Origin: an uncultured Gammaproteobacteria bacterium
GTDB taxonomy: Bacteria; Pseudomonadota; Gammaproteobacteria; Pseudomonadales; UBA5518
Direction of reading: 5' to 3'
Length of the DNA: 5,979 nucleotides
Assembly (NCBI GenBank): GCA_903921135.1
Contig: CAIXOY010000058.1
Location: 1-5,979 of the forward strand
The notes beneath the pieces were generated by a model. The model did no database searches, was not told the DNA's origin, and saw only the letters and a list, made by a program, of their open reading frames with translations. Of this stretch, positions 5,442-5,979 are shown piece after piece (position 1 is the first letter of the stretch; each line of letters opens with the position of its first letter). The translations under genes and the position numbers were made by a program.

Positions 5442-5979
5442 GGGTGGGCCCCGCATGCTGGATGTAGTGGGCCACGGCCTCACGGTAGGCGGCCTGCAGG
5501 CGTGCGATGACCGGCCGGGCGCTCCCTTCGCCGATGGGGCGCGAGTCGACCTCCCGCACCGGCACGAGCCCCGCGAAGGTGCCCGTCACAAAGGCTTCCT
5601 CGGCGTTGTAGACATCGTGCAGGGAGAAGCTCTTTTCCCGCACCGGGATCTCCAACGCACGCCCGAGTTGCACCACCTTGCCGCGGGTGATGCCGTCCAG
5701 GCAGTAATTGCCGCTGGAGGTCCAGATCTCGCCCCGGCGCACGATGAAGAAATGCGTGGAGTTGCAGGTGGCCACGAAGCCGTGGGGGTCCAGCATCAGC
5801 GCCTCGTCCGCTCCCGCGCGCGCGGCCTGCATGCAGGCGACGATGCAGTTCAGCTTGGAGTGGGTGTTCAGCACCGGGTCCTGCACGTCGGGGTAACCGC
5901 GGCGGGTATAAACGGTGTAGAGGCTCACGCCCTGGGCAAGCGTCTCGGGTTTGGGGAGTTTGTACTCGGGGATGATCAC
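5431..5979 (-). CDS. Class IV PLP aminotransferase, branched-chain-aminotransferase-like (5' end outside window)
   Basis: The last 182 codons of a fold-type IV PLP enzyme; the frame runs off the window at 'VIIPEYKLPKPE', so roughly the N-terminal 40% is missing. The fragment has the expected blocks of the IlvE/D-amino-acid-transaminase family. Lys42 of the fragment in 'HSKLNC' (5856-5854) aligns with the catalytic lysine (IlvE Lys159). 'LDGITRGKV' near 94-102 matches the phosphate-binding 'PGITR' block, and 'GTFAGLVPVREVD' matches IlvE 'GTAAEITPVRSVD'. The glutamate that contacts the PLP ring nitrogen (IlvE Glu193) is replaced by Thr71 in 'FVATCNSTHFF', so chemistry may differ from true IlvE. 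I therefore do not assign ilvE. Likely amino donor/acceptor pair is unknown. It is first in a unit with the sulfotransferase-like gene. Confidence 0.88.
   Translation of the reverse strand: MIIPEYKLPKPETLAQGVSLYTVYTRRGYPDVQDPVLNTHSKLNCIVACMQAARAGADEALMLDPHGFVATCNSTHFFIVRRGEIWTSSGNYCLDGITRGKVVQLGRALEIPVREKSFSLHDVYNAEEAFVTGTFAGLVPVREVDSRPIGEGSARPVIARLQAAYREAVAHYIQHAGPTHAR

Noticed and set aside
4605..5510. A 301-codon + strand frame opposite the sulfotransferase-like gene
   Set aside because: It is antisense to a gene with recognisable motifs and family-like length, and has no recognisable domain of its own.
5431..5979. Naming the aminotransferase ilvE
   Set aside because: The ring-nitrogen glutamate is replaced by threonine and the sequence fits the branched-chain-aminotransferase-like group, so the specific name is not supported.

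Overview
The window is GC-rich and gene-dense. A large outer-membrane TonB-dependent receptor shows a Gram-negative bacterium. The receptor style and its gene neighbours fit a proteobacterium, plausibly a heterotrophic gammaproteobacterium, but lineage cannot be fixed from sequence reading alone.

Layout. On the + strand, positions 2-289 hold the C-terminal end of a sulfotransferase. Its stop overlaps by 11 nt the start (279) of a 390-residue TPR plus aspartyl/asparaginyl beta-hydroxylase protein ending at 1451. A 98-nt gap (1452-1549) follows, holding a strong stem-loop terminator and two further hairpins. It separates this convergent pair from the minus-strand genes. On the minus strand, read right to left, are a truncated class IV PLP aminotransferase of the branched-chain-aminotransferase-like group (5979-5431), a 245-residue sulfotransferase-fold protein (5441-4704) whose start overlaps the aminotransferase stop by 11 nt, a 280-nt regulatory gap (4424-4703), and a complete 957-residue TonB-dependent receptor (4423-1550).

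How the genes may work together. The aminotransferase and the sulfotransferase-like gene are almost certainly translationally coupled. As I recall, relatives of these two proteins are fused in plants, so a shared amino-acid-related pathway is likely, but the substrate is unknown. The + strand pair puts a sulfotransferase and an iron/2-oxoglutarate hydroxylase in one unit, converging on a receptor gene. This could be a modification module linked to uptake of a nutrient or peptide, but that is inference. The receptor probably has its own promoter in the 280-nt gap, which also carries an 18-bp near-perfect palindrome just upstream of its ribosome binding site, a good candidate operator.

I found no tRNA, rRNA, CRISPR array, insertion sequence or recognisable riboswitch.
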